Positions 42,811 through 56,298 of a stretch of 64,000 nt of DNA are shown here, in pieces. Numbering within the stretch: the first letter of the stretch is position 1; each line of letters starts with the position of its first letter. The position numbers and the translations under genes are program-made. The DNA is from Shumkonia mesophila. GTDB lineage: Bacteria; Pseudomonadota; Alphaproteobacteria; Rhodospirillales; Shumkoniaceae. The notes under the pieces were generated by a model that saw nothing but the letters and a program-made list of their open reading frames with translations, was not told where the DNA came from and ran no database searches. The stretch covers positions 124,001 through 188,000 of the forward strand of contig NZ_JAOTID010000001.1 in the NCBI RefSeq assembly GCF_026163695.1, written 5' to 3'.

Positions 42811-43116
42811 ATGGCGCGATCGCCGCTCCGCCAGTATTCGGCCGTGACCGTCTTTTTCGGATTCCTGGCCCTCGCCCTGTCGGGGCTGGTCATGCTGCTG
42901 ACGCCCGGTGGCGGCGGCCAGCGGGGGTTCGGGCGAACGGTGGGCTTCCTGGGAATCAGCCGCCATGACTGGCAGGAATTTCACGAAATCGCCGGCATCG
43001 TCTTCCTGATCGCCGCCCTCGTCCACCTGGCCTGCAACTGGCGCGCCCTCATGCGCCACCTCGGGCGGGGAGGGGCGACCTCCCGCCTCGCGTCCAAGGA
43101 CGAGTCCCTGCGGTAA
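42811..43116 (+). CDS. Small membrane protein, DUF4405-like
   Basis: A 101-residue protein with two transmembrane segments: AVTVFFGFLALALSGLVMLL (about 11-30) and IAGIVFLIAALVHLACNW (about 60-77). His 52, 58 and 72 and the pattern HDWQEFHEIAG ... VHLACNW resemble DUF4405, a family related in form to small cytochrome-b-like membrane domains, so heme binding is conceivable but unproved. Good ribosome site (GGGGAGGAAG). It stands alone between the IclR gene and the convergent ATP synthase operon. Confidence 0.75.
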   Translation: MARSPLRQYSAVTVFFGFLALALSGLVMLLTPGGGGQRGFGRTVGFLGISRHDWQEFHEIAGIVFLIAALVHLACNWRALMRHLGRGGATSRLASKDESLR

Positions 43117-43119
43117 GGG

Positions 43120-43530
43120 TCAGTGGGCGCCGGTGGCGACGGCCAGGGCTTCGGCCACGGCCAGTTCGGCCTCGGCGGCGGCCACGTCCTCGTCGCTTCC
43201 CTGGGCGCGGGTCAGGGCATCGCGCGCCCTGCTCAGCCGCTCGGCGGCGGCGGCGTCATCGATGTCCTCCACCGCCTGGGCCTCGTCGGCCAGCACGGTG
43301 AAACGGTCCTCGGCGACCTCGGCGAAGCCGCCGGCCACGAAGATGCGCGACGTGATCTTGTCGCCCTGGTAGATGTCGACGACGCCCGGACGCAGGGTCG
43401 AGAGCAGCGGCGCATGGCCCGGCAGCACGCCGAAATTGCCGTCGCCGCCCGGCACCACCACCAGATCGGCCTCCTCGGCGGCCAACACCCGCTCGGGCGT
43501 CACCAGTTCGAATTGCACCCGTCCGGCCAT
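43120..43530 (-). CDS. atpC: F1F0 ATP synthase epsilon subunit
   Basis: A 136-residue central-stalk subunit that couples gamma rotation and can inhibit ATP hydrolysis. The N-terminal beta-sandwich has VQFELVTPERVLAAEEADLV and VVPGGDGNFGVLPGHAPLLS; the C-terminal helices are AERLSRARDALTRAQGSDED. Last gene of the atpHAGDC operon. ATG preceded by GAAGGGAG. Confidence 0.95.
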   Translation of the reverse strand: MAGRVQFELVTPERVLAAEEADLVVVPGGDGNFGVLPGHAPLLSTLRPGVVDIYQGDKITSRIFVAGGFAEVAEDRFTVLADEAQAVEDIDDAAAAERLSRARDALTRAQGSDEDVAAAEAELAVAEALAVATGAH

Positions 43531-43555
43531 GATCCTGGGCTCCCTTCGCCGCCGC

Positions 43556-45914
<2,359 letters not shown>

Positions 45915-45956
45915 CGATCCTGCCTTTGCGCCGTCGCGGCCCCTGTTCCCCCGGCC

Positions 45957-47488
<1,532 letters not shown>

Positions 47489-47489
<1 letters not shown>

Positions 47490-48049
47490 CACCCAATTCC
47501 CTTCATGGTAAGGCGTAGCTGTTGAAGTTTGGTGCGAAGCGAGCTGTCGACCATGCGCGAGCCGACCTTGACGACGAGTCCGCCCAGCAGGGCCGGATCG
47601 ATCCGCCGGGAGAGAACGATATCGCCGCCCACCGCCTTCTTGAGGGCGGCGCGAAGACCTTCGGTCTGCGTCTCGGTCAGTTCGCGGGCCGACACCACCT
47701 CGGCGGCGGTTTCGCCGCGCGCCATGGCAAGCTGGGCCAGAAAGGTATCGATCACCGACGGCACGGCAGCCAGCCGCCGGTTGCGGGCGAGCACGCCAAG
47801 GAAGCGGCGGGTCAGGTCGTTAAGGCCGGCCCGGCCGGCCAGCGCCGCGATGGCCTTGCCCTGGTCGTCGCGGCCCACCACCGGCGAGCGGAGAAGCCTG
47901 CGCAGGTCTTCCGACCCGGCGATCAACTGGCGCACCTGCCGAAGGTCGTTCGCAATGACGTCGAGCCGCCCGTCGGCCGCGGCCAATTCGTAAAGCGCCA
48001 TCGCATAACGATCGGCTACGCCCGCCGTACTTGAACTTTCGGCAGCCAC
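47489..48049 (-). CDS. atpH: F1F0 ATP synthase delta subunit
   Basis: Peripheral-stalk connector between F1 and F0, 186 residues. [20 protein letters not shown] at the N-terminus and a C-terminal [20 protein letters not shown] are family hallmarks. GTG start with GGGGAAA upstream. First gene of the F1 operon; F0 genes are not in the window, as usual in alphaproteobacteria. Confidence 0.95.
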
Positions 48050-48407
48050 TAGTTGTTTCCCCGGACTGTTTTCCCAGTCGTCATCGTGTCACGAAGGCCG
48101 TCGCCCCCCAGAGCAACCCAACGCCTCCATATGGCAAACTCGCCCATTTTGGCATTTGGCCGCGGTTGATCTAGCATACCCATGGTGGAGGTGCAAGGCG
48201 ATGGCGCATCGAATATGCGACGAGATGGAAGTCCCCGGTAGATAGGTGCGCCGGTGCCGATGACAACCCCGCCGACGGCCGGGCTTGGCACTTTTTTCAA
48301 CCCGATCCGGGCACGCCCGACGCGCCTATTCCGACTTTGCGATCCGATGGTATGCTGCCGGCCGTCATAGAAACAGGCCGGCTACCCGGCCTCACCGGAA
48401 GGACTCG
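48050..48407. other. Divergent intergenic region of the atp operon and the GT41 gene
   Basis: About 358 bases. It holds the likely atp promoter (listed separately), and a hairpin (gccggcc 48357-48363 with ggccggc 48376-48382) upstream of the GT41 gene's ribosome site. The GT41 frame is open back to 48285 but without homology. No further gene was seen. Confidence 0.4.
48168..48196 (-). promoter_or_regulatory. Promoter of the atpHAGDC operon
   Basis: Minus strand: TTGCAC (48196-48191), 17-base spacer, TAGATC (48173-48168), about 120 bp upstream of the atpH start. A moderate match in the right place. Confidence 0.4.
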
Positions 48408-50855
48408 TTGACCGTGACCAATCGCCACGAACGCCGCAAGCAGACGAAAGGAACAAAAGCCAGTGGCGCGGCGACATCCGCCGCGGTGGCCGAGCGGATC
48501 GGTAACGTCGTCGCCCTGCTGCGATCCGGCCAGATCGACCACGCCGAACGGCTGTGCCACGAGGCGCTGCGCATCGATCGGCGACATCCCGACGCCCACC
48601 ATCTTCTCGGCTTCATCGCCTTGCAGCGTGGCGACGCCGATGGCGCGGTGGCGTGCGTCCGTCGCGCCATCGCCGTCGCTCCCGATTTCGTCGAGGCCCA
48701 CAACACCCTGGGCGCCGCCTTCGCGCATCTCGGCCGCCACGCCGACGCGGTGGAGTCATACAAGCGCTCGCTCCGCCTGCGGCCGGACTACCCGCCGACG
48801 CTCGGCAACCTGGGCATCGCCCTCGTCGAACTCGACCGGTTCGACGAGGCGGAGGCGGCGCACCGCCGGGCCGTCGAGTTGGACCCGGCGGCGCCGGTCG
48901 CCCACACCAACCTCGGCAATACCCTGCGCGCGGCGGGACGCCTGGAAGAGGCCGCGGCGGCCCATCGCCAAGCCATCGCCCTCGACCCCCGCTCCGCGGC
49001 CGGCCACAACAACCTGGCACTCGTGCTCCACGAACTGGAACGGCTGGAGGAGGCCGAGGCGGCGTTCCGCCAGACCCTCGCCCTGCAACCGAACCATTCC
49101 CGGGCATGGAGCAACCTGGGCACCCTCCTTTACGACCAGCAGCGCTTTGACGAGGCGGCGGACGCCCACCGGCGGGCCATCGGCCTCGACCCCCGGTACG
49201 CCGAGGCGCGAAGCAACCTGGGGCTCGCGCTGCAGGCGCTTGGCAATATGACCGGCGCCGCCAACGCCTATCGCGAAGCCATCGCCATCGACCCGCGTTT
49301 CGCCTCCTCGGCGCTGAACCTGGGCATCGTTCTTCGTCACGGCGAAACCGAGGTCGTCGTCGCCGCGCTGGAACAAGCCATTCGGGCCGAACCGACCAAT
49401 GTCACCATCCTTTACAACCTCGGGCTGATGTTGCATTGGCTCGGCCGGCTGACGGACGCCGTGACCTACTATCGCCAAGCCGTCGCCGTTGATCCTTCGA
49501 ACGCCAACGCCTGGTCCGGCCTGGCGGAGGTTTCGCTGTGGAGCGGGCGGTTGGAGGAGTCGATGGCCAGCCATCTGCGGGCTACCGAACTGGCCCCCGA
49601 AATTCCGGCCATGCTGTCCGCCCGGCTGATTTCCCTGCAGTACGGACCCGGCGTCACCGCCGCGGCACTGCTTCGCGAGCACCGGATCTGGGACACGCGG
49701 TTCGGCCGCGTCCCGGTGCCCGTCCCGACCAACCGCCGGGACCCCGAAAAACCCCTGCGGGTGGGGTTCGTCTCCGCCGATTTCGCCCGCCACCCCGTCG
49801 GCTTCTTTGTCCTCAAGCTGCTGGAAAATCATGATTCCAGGGCGTTCATCGCCGTCGGCTACAGCGTCGATCGCAGCCCCGACGCCATCACCGAGCGGCT
49901 TCAGGCGGCAGCCGACGAATGGCACGAAATCCGCAACGAGACGGACGCCGGCCTCTTCGAGCGCATCCGGTCCGACGGCATCGACATCCTGTTCGACATG
50001 GCCGGGCACACCAGCCAAAACCGGCTGTCCTGCTTCGCTTGCAAGCCGGCCCCCATCCAGATCAGCTGGGCCGGCTACGTCGGCACCACCGGTCTCACCG
50101 CCATGGACTACCTGCTGGCGGACCGCCATCACGTGCCGGCCGGCGAGGAGGCCCACTACGGCGAGCGGGTACTGCGGATGCCCAACGGTTACATCTGCTA
50201 CGCGCCGCCGGACGACGCACCCGACGTCGCGCCGCCTCCCTCCAAAGCCAACGGCTTCGTCACCTTCGGCTGCTTCAACAACCCGGCCAAGATCAACGAC
50301 CCCCTGCTCGACGCCTGGGCGGAGATCCTGGGAAGGCTGCCGGGATCGAGGCTGTTCCTCAAGTATCAGGAAATGGACGATCCCATTACCCGCCAACGGG
50401 TCATCGAGCGGCTGGAGGAGCACCGCATCGAGAGCGCGCGCCTGACTTTCGAGGCGCGCTCTCCCCACACCGAGCTGCTGGCAGCCTATGGCCGGGTCGA
50501 TGTCGCGCTCGACACCTTCCCCTACGCGGGCGGTCTCACCACCTGCGAGGCGCTGTGGATGGGGGTTCCGGTCGTCACCGTCACCGGTGCTACCTTCGCC
50601 GGCCGTCATTCGACCAGCCACCTTTCCAACGTCGGCCTCACCGAAACCATCGCCGCCGACGTGCCGGGATACGTCGCCACCGCCGTCAGCCTGGCCAACG
50701 ACCTGGATCGTCTGGCCGACCTGCGGGCCACTCTGCGCGAACGGATGGCGGCCTCGCCGCTGTGCGACGGACCGCGCTTCGCCCGCGACTTCGAGGCCGT
50801 CATGCGCGGTATCTGGCAGACGTACTGTGCGGAAGGCCGGCCGGAAACCGCTTAA
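48408..50855 (+). CDS. TPR-repeat GT41 (OGT/SPINDLY-like) glycosyltransferase
   Basis: About 815 residues. The N-terminal half is a run of roughly ten TPR units (for example [20 protein letters not shown] and [20 protein letters not shown]). The C-terminal half is a GT41 domain like O-GlcNAc transferase: [90 protein letters not shown]. It probably glycosylates proteins, but its target is not evident. The start is uncertain: TTG at 48408 has GGAAGGA at good spacing; GTG at 48414 is the alternative. Tail overlaps priA by 4 nt. Confidence 0.88.
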   Translation: MTVTNRHERRKQTKGTKASGAATSAAVAERIGNVVALLRSGQIDHAERLCHEALRIDRRHPDAHHLLGFIALQRGDADGAVACVRRAIAVAPDFVEAHNTLGAAFAHLGRHADAVESYKRSLRLRPDYPPTLGNLGIALVELDRFDEAEAAHRRAVELDPAAPVAHTNLGNTLRAAGRLEEAAAAHRQAIALDPRSAAGHNNLALVLHELERLEEAEAAFRQTLALQPNHSRAWSNLGTLLYDQQRFDEAADAHRRAIGLDPRYAEARSNLGLALQALGNMTGAANAYREAIAIDPRFASSALNLGIVLRHGETEVVVAALEQAIRAEPTNVTILYNLGLMLHWLGRLTDAVTYYRQAVAVDPSNANAWSGLAEVSLWSGRLEESMASHLRATELAPEIPAMLSARLISLQYGPGVTAAALLREHRIWDTRFGRVPVPVPTNRRDPEKPLRVGFVSADFARHPVGFFVLKLLENHDSRAFIAVGYSVDRSPDAITERLQAAADEWHEIRNETDAGLFERIRSDGIDILFDMAGHTSQNRLSCFACKPAPIQISWAGYVGTTGLTAMDYLLADRHHVPAGEEAHYGERVLRMPNGYICYAPPDDAPDVAPPPSKANGFVTFGCFNNPAKINDPLLDAWAEILGRLPGSRLFLKYQEMDDPITRQRVIERLEEHRIESARLTFEARSPHTELLAAYGRVDVALDTFPYAGGLTTCEALWMGVPVVTVTGATFAGRHSTSHLSNVGLTETIAADVPGYVATAVSLANDLDRLADLRATLRERMAASPLCDGPRFARDFEAVMRGIWQTYCAEGRPETA

Positions 50856-53056
50856 AGGAAGCTGTAAGGATCGATGTCGACCGTCACCCGGGCGCCGCCC
50901 GGCACCTTGACGCCGGCCAGCCAGCGGCGCACGTAGGCCTGAAGGTTGACCGTCTTTTCCGCCTTGACCAGGAAGCGCCGGCGGTGGCGGCCGCGCAGCA
51001 GGGCCAGCGGCGCCGGGGCCGGGCCCAGCACCTCGACGCCGGACTGGCGGGGCGCGGCGCGCGCCAGTTCGCGGGCCAGGGCGTCGACGCGGTCCTCGTC
51101 GGCGTCGGCCAGGATGAGGGCGGCCAGCCGGCCGAAGGGCGGCATGCCGGCGGCCCTTCTTGCCTCGGACTCGGCGGCGAAGAAGCGGTCGCGTTCGCCC
51201 GCCGCCAGCGCCGCGATCACCGGGTGGCCGGGAACGTAGGTCTGCACCACCACGTGGCCGGGGTCGACGCCGCGCCCGGCCCGGCCGGCCACCTGGTAGA
51301 GAAGCTGGTAGGTGCGCTCGGCGGCACGCAGATCGCCGCCGGAGAGGCCGAGATCGGCATCGACGACCCCGACCAGGGTGAGCAGCGGAAAATGATAGCC
51401 CTTGGCAACGATCTGGGTGCCGACGATGACGTCGACCTCGTGGGCCTCGATGGCGCGGATCAGCGCCTCGGCGGCACCGGGGCCGGTCAAGGTGTCGCTG
51501 GCCGCCACCGCCCGGCGCACCCCGGGGAAGAGGGCGTCCACCTCCTCGGCCAGGCGCTCGACGCCGGGGCCGCAGGCGACCAGGCTGTCCGGCGCCGCGC
51601 AGGACGGGCAGAGGGCCGGCGCCGTGGCGAAATAGCCGCAGTGATGGCATTGCAGGCGCGGCGTCCCGTTGCGGTAGCGGTGCTCGACCAGCCAGGCGGT
51701 GCAGCGCGGGCACTGGAAGCGATGCCCGCAGCGCCGGCAGAGGGTCAAGGGCGCGTAGCCGCGGCGGTTGAGGAACAGCATGGCCTGGCCGCCGGCCGCG
51801 AGCGTGGCGGCCATCGCTTGGCGCAGCTCGGCCGACAGCCAGCGGTCGGCCGGCAGCGTCTGGGCACGCATGTCGACGACGGAAATTGTGGGCAGGCTGG
51901 CCCCGGCGTGGCGGTTGGGCAGATGGACGCCCCCATAGCGGCCGACCTCGATGTTGGAAAGCGTCTCCAGCGACGGCGTCGCCGACACCGGCACCACCGG
52001 GATGTCGCCCAAGCGGGCCCGCACCACCGCCATGTCCCGCGCGTTGTAGACGACGCCATCCTCCTGCTTGAAGGCGGCGTCGTGCTCTTCGTCGATGACG
52101 ATGAGACCGAGCTCGGGATAGGGCAGGAAAAGGGCCGAGCGCGCGCCCACCACGACGCGCGCCTCGCCCGTCGCCACCGCCCGCCAGGTGGCGCGCCGCC
52201 GCGCCGGCGAGAGTTCCGAGTGCCATTCGGCCGGGGCCACCCCGAAACGGGCCGTAAAACGTCCCAGCCACTGGGCGGTGAGCGCGATTTCCGGCAGCAG
52301 CACCAGGGCCTGGCGGCCGCGGGCCAGGGCCTCGGCCACCGCCTCGAAGTAGACCTCGGTCTTGCCCGAGCCGGGCACGCCGTCGAGCACGGTTACCGAA
52401 AAGCCGCCCTCGGCGACGCGGCGGCGCAGTTCGGCGGCGGCCGGGCCCTGGTCGGCCGACAGGTCGGGCCCGGGCCGGGCCCAGTCGGGCACCGCGAAGG
52501 TGGGCGCCGGCGGCAGCTCGACCCGCTCGATGACGCCGGCCGCCACCAGCCCGGCCAGCACCGACGGGCCGACCCCGGCCTCGCGGGCCAGTTCGGCGGC
52601 GGCGCGCGCCGGCCCCTCGGCCAGCAGGTTGACGACTCGCCGCCGGGCGCGGGTGAAGCGCACCTCGGGGGCGTGCGGCGCCATGCCATAGCCGACCACC
52701 TGGGCCGGCGGCGTCAGGGCGTCGGGCACGCTCATCGCCATGCGCAGCACGGCGCCTTGCGCCGACACCGTATAGCGGGCCACCCAGTCGACAAAGGCGC
52801 GACTGACCTCGGGCAGCGGCGGCGCGTCGAGTCGGCCCGCCACGTCCTTGAGGCGGGCTTCCTCGATGCCGCCCGCCGCCTCGCCCCACACCACGCCGAC
52901 GCGCGGACGTCCGCCCAGCGGCACCGAGACGAAATCGCCCGCCGCCGCCGCCAAGTGGGGCGGCAGTCGGTAGTCGTAGGGCCCAGCCAGCGGCAGCGGC
53001 AGCAGAACGCTGATCCGCCGCGCCGCACCGGGCGAACTGGCGCCAGGAATCGGCAT
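50852..53056 (-). CDS. priA: Primosomal replication restart helicase PriA
   Basis: Restarts stalled replication forks by loading the replicative helicase, 734 residues. N-terminal DNA-binding domain ([20 protein letters not shown]), Walker [16 protein letters not shown], motif [17 protein letters not shown], zinc-binding cysteines [13 protein letters not shown] and CHHCG...CPSC, helicase motif [15 protein letters not shown] and VAGRAGRG. Full length. Convergent overlap (4 nt) with the GT41 gene and divergent from the DUF484 gene. Confidence 0.96.
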   Translation of the reverse strand: MPIPGASSPGAARRISVLLPLPLAGPYDYRLPPHLAAAAGDFVSVPLGGRPRVGVVWGEAAGGIEEARLKDVAGRLDAPPLPEVSRAFVDWVARYTVSAQGAVLRMAMSVPDALTPPAQVVGYGMAPHAPEVRFTRARRRVVNLLAEGPARAAAELAREAGVGPSVLAGLVAAGVIERVELPPAPTFAVPDWARPGPDLSADQGPAAAELRRRVAEGGFSVTVLDGVPGSGKTEVYFEAVAEALARGRQALVLLPEIALTAQWLGRFTARFGVAPAEWHSELSPARRRATWRAVATGEARVVVGARSALFLPYPELGLIVIDEEHDAAFKQEDGVVYNARDMAVVRARLGDIPVVPVSATPSLETLSNIEVGRYGGVHLPNRHAGASLPTISVVDMRAQTLPADRWLSAELRQAMAATLAAGGQAMLFLNRRGYAPLTLCRRCGHRFQCPRCTAWLVEHRYRNGTPRLQCHHCGYFATAPALCPSCAAPDSLVACGPGVERLAEEVDALFPGVRRAVAASDTLTGPGAAEALIRAIEAHEVDVIVGTQIVAKGYHFPLLTLVGVVDADLGLSGGDLRAAERTYQLLYQVAGRAGRGVDPGHVVVQTYVPGHPVIAALAAGERDRFFAAESEARRAAGMPPFGRLAALILADADEDRVDALARELARAAPRQSGVEVLGPAPAPLALLRGRHRRRFLVKAEKTVNLQAYVRRWLAGVKVPGGARVTVDIDPYSFL

Positions 53057-53141
53057 GGGCTACACTCTAGCGGCGACGGGCCGGACGGCCCAGGGGGAAT
53101 GAGGGAGAAGCGATGAGCGCGTTCGTCGACCGGGGGCCGGC

Positions 53142-53873
53142 ATGAGCGAGCAAGCCAAGCCGAGCAGGGCCAAGGACGGGCAGGCGCCTACCGGCGACGG
53201 ACCCGGGGCCGGCGACGTCGCCCGCTACCTGCAGGGCAATCCGGATTTCTTCCTCGGCCGCGAGGCGCTGCTGGAAGCGATGACGCCGCCCAAGCGCTGG
53301 ACCGGCGACGCCGTCGTCGACATGCAGAAATACGTGCTGGATCGCCTGCGCGGCGAGCTCGACGCCTTGCGCCGCGACGCGCTGGAGGTCATCGAGACCA
53401 GCCGCGGCAACATGTCGAGCCAGGCTCGCGTGCACGCCGCCGTGCTGGCGCTGATCGAGGCGCCCGATTTCGACGGCCTCGCCCACGTCATCGCCGACGA
53501 CCTGCCGCTGCTGCTCGACGTCGACGTTGCCACGCTGGGCTTCGAGCCGGCCGGCAAGGCGGCGCCGATGCCGCCCGCCGCCCCGCTGCGCGAGTTCAAG
53601 CCGGGCACGGTCGAGGCGCTGTTCGGGCTCGACCGCCAGGTGATCCTGCTGGGCGAGGTCGGCGACGACGGCACCATCTTCGGCGCCGCCGCCGGCTTGG
53701 TGCGCTCGGCCGCGCTGGCCCGCTTACGGTCCGGGCCGACGACGCCGACCGGCATCCTGGCGCTGGGATCGCGCGACAAAACCTTCCAGCCCGGCCAGGG
53801 TACCGAACTGGTGGTCTTCCTGGCCCGCGTGGTGGAGACCTGCATCCTGCGATGCCTGGAAAAGCCGGACTGA
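53142..53873 (+). CDS. DUF484 family protein
   Basis: A 243-residue GAF-like DUF484 protein. N-terminal VARYLQGNPDFFLGREALLE is the diagnostic start; a coiled-coil stretch (KYVLDRLRGELDALRRDALE) follows, and the C-terminal GAF-like part has TGILALGSRDKTFQPGQGTE. DUF484 is commonly found directly upstream of xerC, as here; its role is unknown. It overlaps the xerC start by 22 nt, suggesting translational coupling. Confidence 0.92.
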   Translation: MSEQAKPSRAKDGQAPTGDGPGAGDVARYLQGNPDFFLGREALLEAMTPPKRWTGDAVVDMQKYVLDRLRGELDALRRDALEVIETSRGNMSSQARVHAAVLALIEAPDFDGLAHVIADDLPLLLDVDVATLGFEPAGKAAPMPPAAPLREFKPGTVEALFGLDRQVILLGEVGDDGTIFGAAAGLVRSAALARLRSGPTTPTGILALGSRDKTFQPGQGTELVVFLARVVETCILRCLEKPD

Positions 53874-54802
53874 TCCGTTTTCCCGCCGAACCGGCGGTGG
53901 TCGCGGCCATCGAGGCGTGGCGGTCCTGGCTTGCCGATGAACGCCGCGCCTCGCCGCACACGCTGGATGCCTATGGCCGCGACATGGCGGCCTTCCTCGC
54001 CTTCGTCGCCGGACACCTGGGCTTCCCGCCCGGCCTGCGCGATCTGGAAACGTTCGGCGCCGCCGATTTCCGCGGCTGGCTGGCCCGGCGCGCCGGCGAC
54101 GGCCTGTCTCGCGCCTCGACCGCGCGGGCCATGTCCACCGTGCGCGGCTTCTTCCGCTTCATGGACCGCCGCGGCGGCCTGCACAACCCGGCGCTGGCCG
54201 TGGTGCGCACCCCGAGGCTGGCCAAGTCGGTGCCCAAGGCGCTGGAGGTGGCCGACGCCCTGGAAACCGTGCAGGCGGTCGCCGGCTTTTCCGACCAACC
54301 CTGGATCGCCCGGCGCGACGTCGCCGTGCTGACGCTGCTCTACGGCTGCGGGCTTCGCATCGGCGAGGCCCTGTCGCTCAATCGCGGACAGGCCCCGGCG
54401 GGCGACACCCTGATCGTCACCGGCAAGGGCAACAAGCAGCGCCTGGTGCCGGTGCTGCCGGTGGTGAGGGAGGCCATCGACGCCTATCTCACCGCCTGTC
54501 CCTATGGGTTGGAGGCCGAGGACCCGCTGTTCGTCGGCGCCCGGGGCAAGCGCCTGACGGCGCGCGTCGTACAGCTTCGCATGCGGGACGTGCGCCTGAT
54601 GCTGGGCCTGCCGGAAACGGCGACGCCGCACGCGCTCCGCCACAGCTTCGCCACCCACCTGCTGGCCGGCGGCGGCGATTTGCGCACCATCCAGGAACTG
54701 CTGGGCCACGCCTCGCTGTCGACTACCCAGCGCTACACCGATGTCGACTCGGCCCGCCTGATGGCCGTCTACGCCGCCGCCCATCCGCGCGCCAAGGGCT
54801 GA
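53852..54802 (+). CDS. xerC: Tyrosine recombinase XerC
   Basis: Resolves chromosome dimers at dif with XerD, together with FtsK. 316 residues. SAM-like N-terminal domain (AWRSWLADERRASPHTLDAY). Catalytic residues: R in GCGLRIGEALSL, K in VTGKGNKQRLVP, HALRHSFATHLLAG (H and R), GHASLSTTQRYTDVD with the nucleophilic Tyr. All are present. Overlaps DUF484; the MFS gene starts convergent immediately after its stop. Confidence 0.95.
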   Translation: MPGKAGLIRFPAEPAVVAAIEAWRSWLADERRASPHTLDAYGRDMAAFLAFVAGHLGFPPGLRDLETFGAADFRGWLARRAGDGLSRASTARAMSTVRGFFRFMDRRGGLHNPALAVVRTPRLAKSVPKALEVADALETVQAVAGFSDQPWIARRDVAVLTLLYGCGLRIGEALSLNRGQAPAGDTLIVTGKGNKQRLVPVLPVVREAIDAYLTACPYGLEAEDPLFVGARGKRLTARVVQLRMRDVRLMLGLPETATPHALRHSFATHLLAGGGDLRTIQELLGHASLSTTQRYTDVDSARLMAVYAAAHPRAKG

Positions 54803-56020
54803 TCAGGACACCTTCTGCCGCCCGAGGATGGCCAGGGCCAGCGGGCCCAGGGCGGCCACCGCGCCCATGGCCAGGAAGGCCAGGCCCCAGGAGGTGGGCG
54901 ACAGTCCTCCGCCCGAGGCGTCCAAGACCATCCCGAACACCAGCGGCCCGAAGGAAGAGCCGATGAAGCCCAGGCAGGCGTGCACCGCCATGGTGGCGCC
55001 GCGATGGCCGGGCGGCGCCACGGCGACGACGCCGGCGGTGATCGAGGCCGAATCGCCGGTGACGGTGGCGCCGTACAGAAGGCACAGCACGACCAGCGGC
55101 GGGAACGGAAGGACGGCCGCGAAGCCCAGCACGGCGGCGATGGCGGCGGAGGCCAGCATGACGGCGGCGATGATCTTGATGCGGCCGGCCCGCACGGCGG
55201 CCTCGTTGCCGAGCACGCTGGCCGGCATGCCGATCAGGGTGAAGACGGTGGCGATCAGGGTCGCGCTCCAGCCCGGGCCGCCGCCGGGGTTGACGCCCTG
55301 GGCGAAGACCAGGAAGACGACGATCCACGAGCGCGCCGCGAACAGCTCGAAATTGTGCACCGTGTAGGCCAGCACATAACCCATGGCCGGCTTGCAGGCG
55401 AGCACCGGGCGGAAATCCAAAAGCCGGCTCTGCGGCGCAGCCAAGCCGGCCGGATCGTCGGCCGGCACGCCCCAGGCGACAAGGCCGGTGGCCAGCAGCG
55501 GCCCCAGGGCGCAAAGCCCGAACGCCCAGCGCCAATCGAGCCACCCGGCCAGGAAGCCGGCGATCAGGAAGGACAGCGACCAGCCGATCGAGAAGTGCGA
55601 GGCATAGAAGGCGACGCCCCGGCTCTGGGCCCGGCCCGTCAGCCGGTCGCCCAGGATCTTCATGCCCGGCATGTAGGTGCCGGCCAGTCCGATGCCGGCG
55701 ACGAAACGCAGCATCAGGGCCGACCAGAAACCGTCGGCCCAGAACGCGAAGCCGAGGCCGGCCAGCACGGTCAAGACCATGGAAATGAGGTAGATGCGCT
55801 TGGGCGCCACCCGGTCGGTGAGCGTGACCAGCACCGGCACCGCCGTCACATAGCCGCCGAAGAAGACGCCATTGAGCCAGCCGCCGTCCGTCTTGGTGAG
55901 CGTCCACAGGTCGAGGAAGCCGGGCAGCAGGGCGGCGAAGGTGGCGAAGCCCGCCATGCCGAGGACTTCGGCCAGGCAGAGGGTGACCGTGAGGCGTACC
56001 GGATGGGAAGGCGCAACCAT
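54803..56020 (-). CDS. MFS transporter
   Basis: A 405-residue major facilitator with about twelve transmembrane segments. Hallmarks: GFATFAALLPGFLDLWTLTK, LTDRVAPKRIYLISMVLTVL (loop 2-3), LRFVAGIGLAGTYMPGMKIL (helix 4 region), and a C-terminal half repeating the fold. From memory it resembles NarK/OxlT-like or drug-efflux MFS proteins only loosely; substrate unknown. Next to xerC by one-base spacing, convergent. Confidence 0.87.
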   Translation of the reverse strand: MVAPSHPVRLTVTLCLAEVLGMAGFATFAALLPGFLDLWTLTKTDGGWLNGVFFGGYVTAVPVLVTLTDRVAPKRIYLISMVLTVLAGLGFAFWADGFWSALMLRFVAGIGLAGTYMPGMKILGDRLTGRAQSRGVAFYASHFSIGWSLSFLIAGFLAGWLDWRWAFGLCALGPLLATGLVAWGVPADDPAGLAAPQSRLLDFRPVLACKPAMGYVLAYTVHNFELFAARSWIVVFLVFAQGVNPGGGPGWSATLIATVFTLIGMPASVLGNEAAVRAGRIKIIAAVMLASAAIAAVLGFAAVLPFPPLVVLCLLYGATVTGDSASITAGVVAVAPPGHRGATMAVHACLGFIGSSFGPLVFGMVLDASGGGLSPTSWGLAFLAMGAVAALGPLALAILGRQKVS

Positions 56021-56167
56021 GGCGGAATTGTTACCACCGCGTGACAGCCCTGTCGCCGGGAGAAAGCGGCGGGAACGTGCTCGTTTTTGTCGTCATGTCC
56101 GGACTTGTTCCGGTATCAGCGATTTTCGAGCGGTTTGGGGTACGATGGAGGCCAACGCGTTTTTCTT

Positions 56168-56242
56168 CCGTCATTGCCCGGCTCCGCCCGGGCAATCCAG
56201 CCGTCGGACTGGATACCCCGGACTTGCGCCGGGGTATGACGG
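56168..56242. repeat. Dispersed palindromic repeat (cgtCATTGCCCGG type)
   Basis: Begins ccgtcattgcccgg and ends ccggggtatgacgg, giving inverted ends ccgtcat/atgacgg, with internal gcccgg / ccgggc and ccccgg / ccgggg hairpins. This class of intergenic repeat is very common in proteobacteria. The 80 bases before it (about 56090-56160) hold a similar half-unit. It lies upstream of the RtcB-family gene. Confidence 0.7.
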
Positions 56243-56298
56243 TGAAACAGGCGAGCCACCGCCTCCCGCGAGGCCGCCCGAGCGTGTAGAATCGGGCC

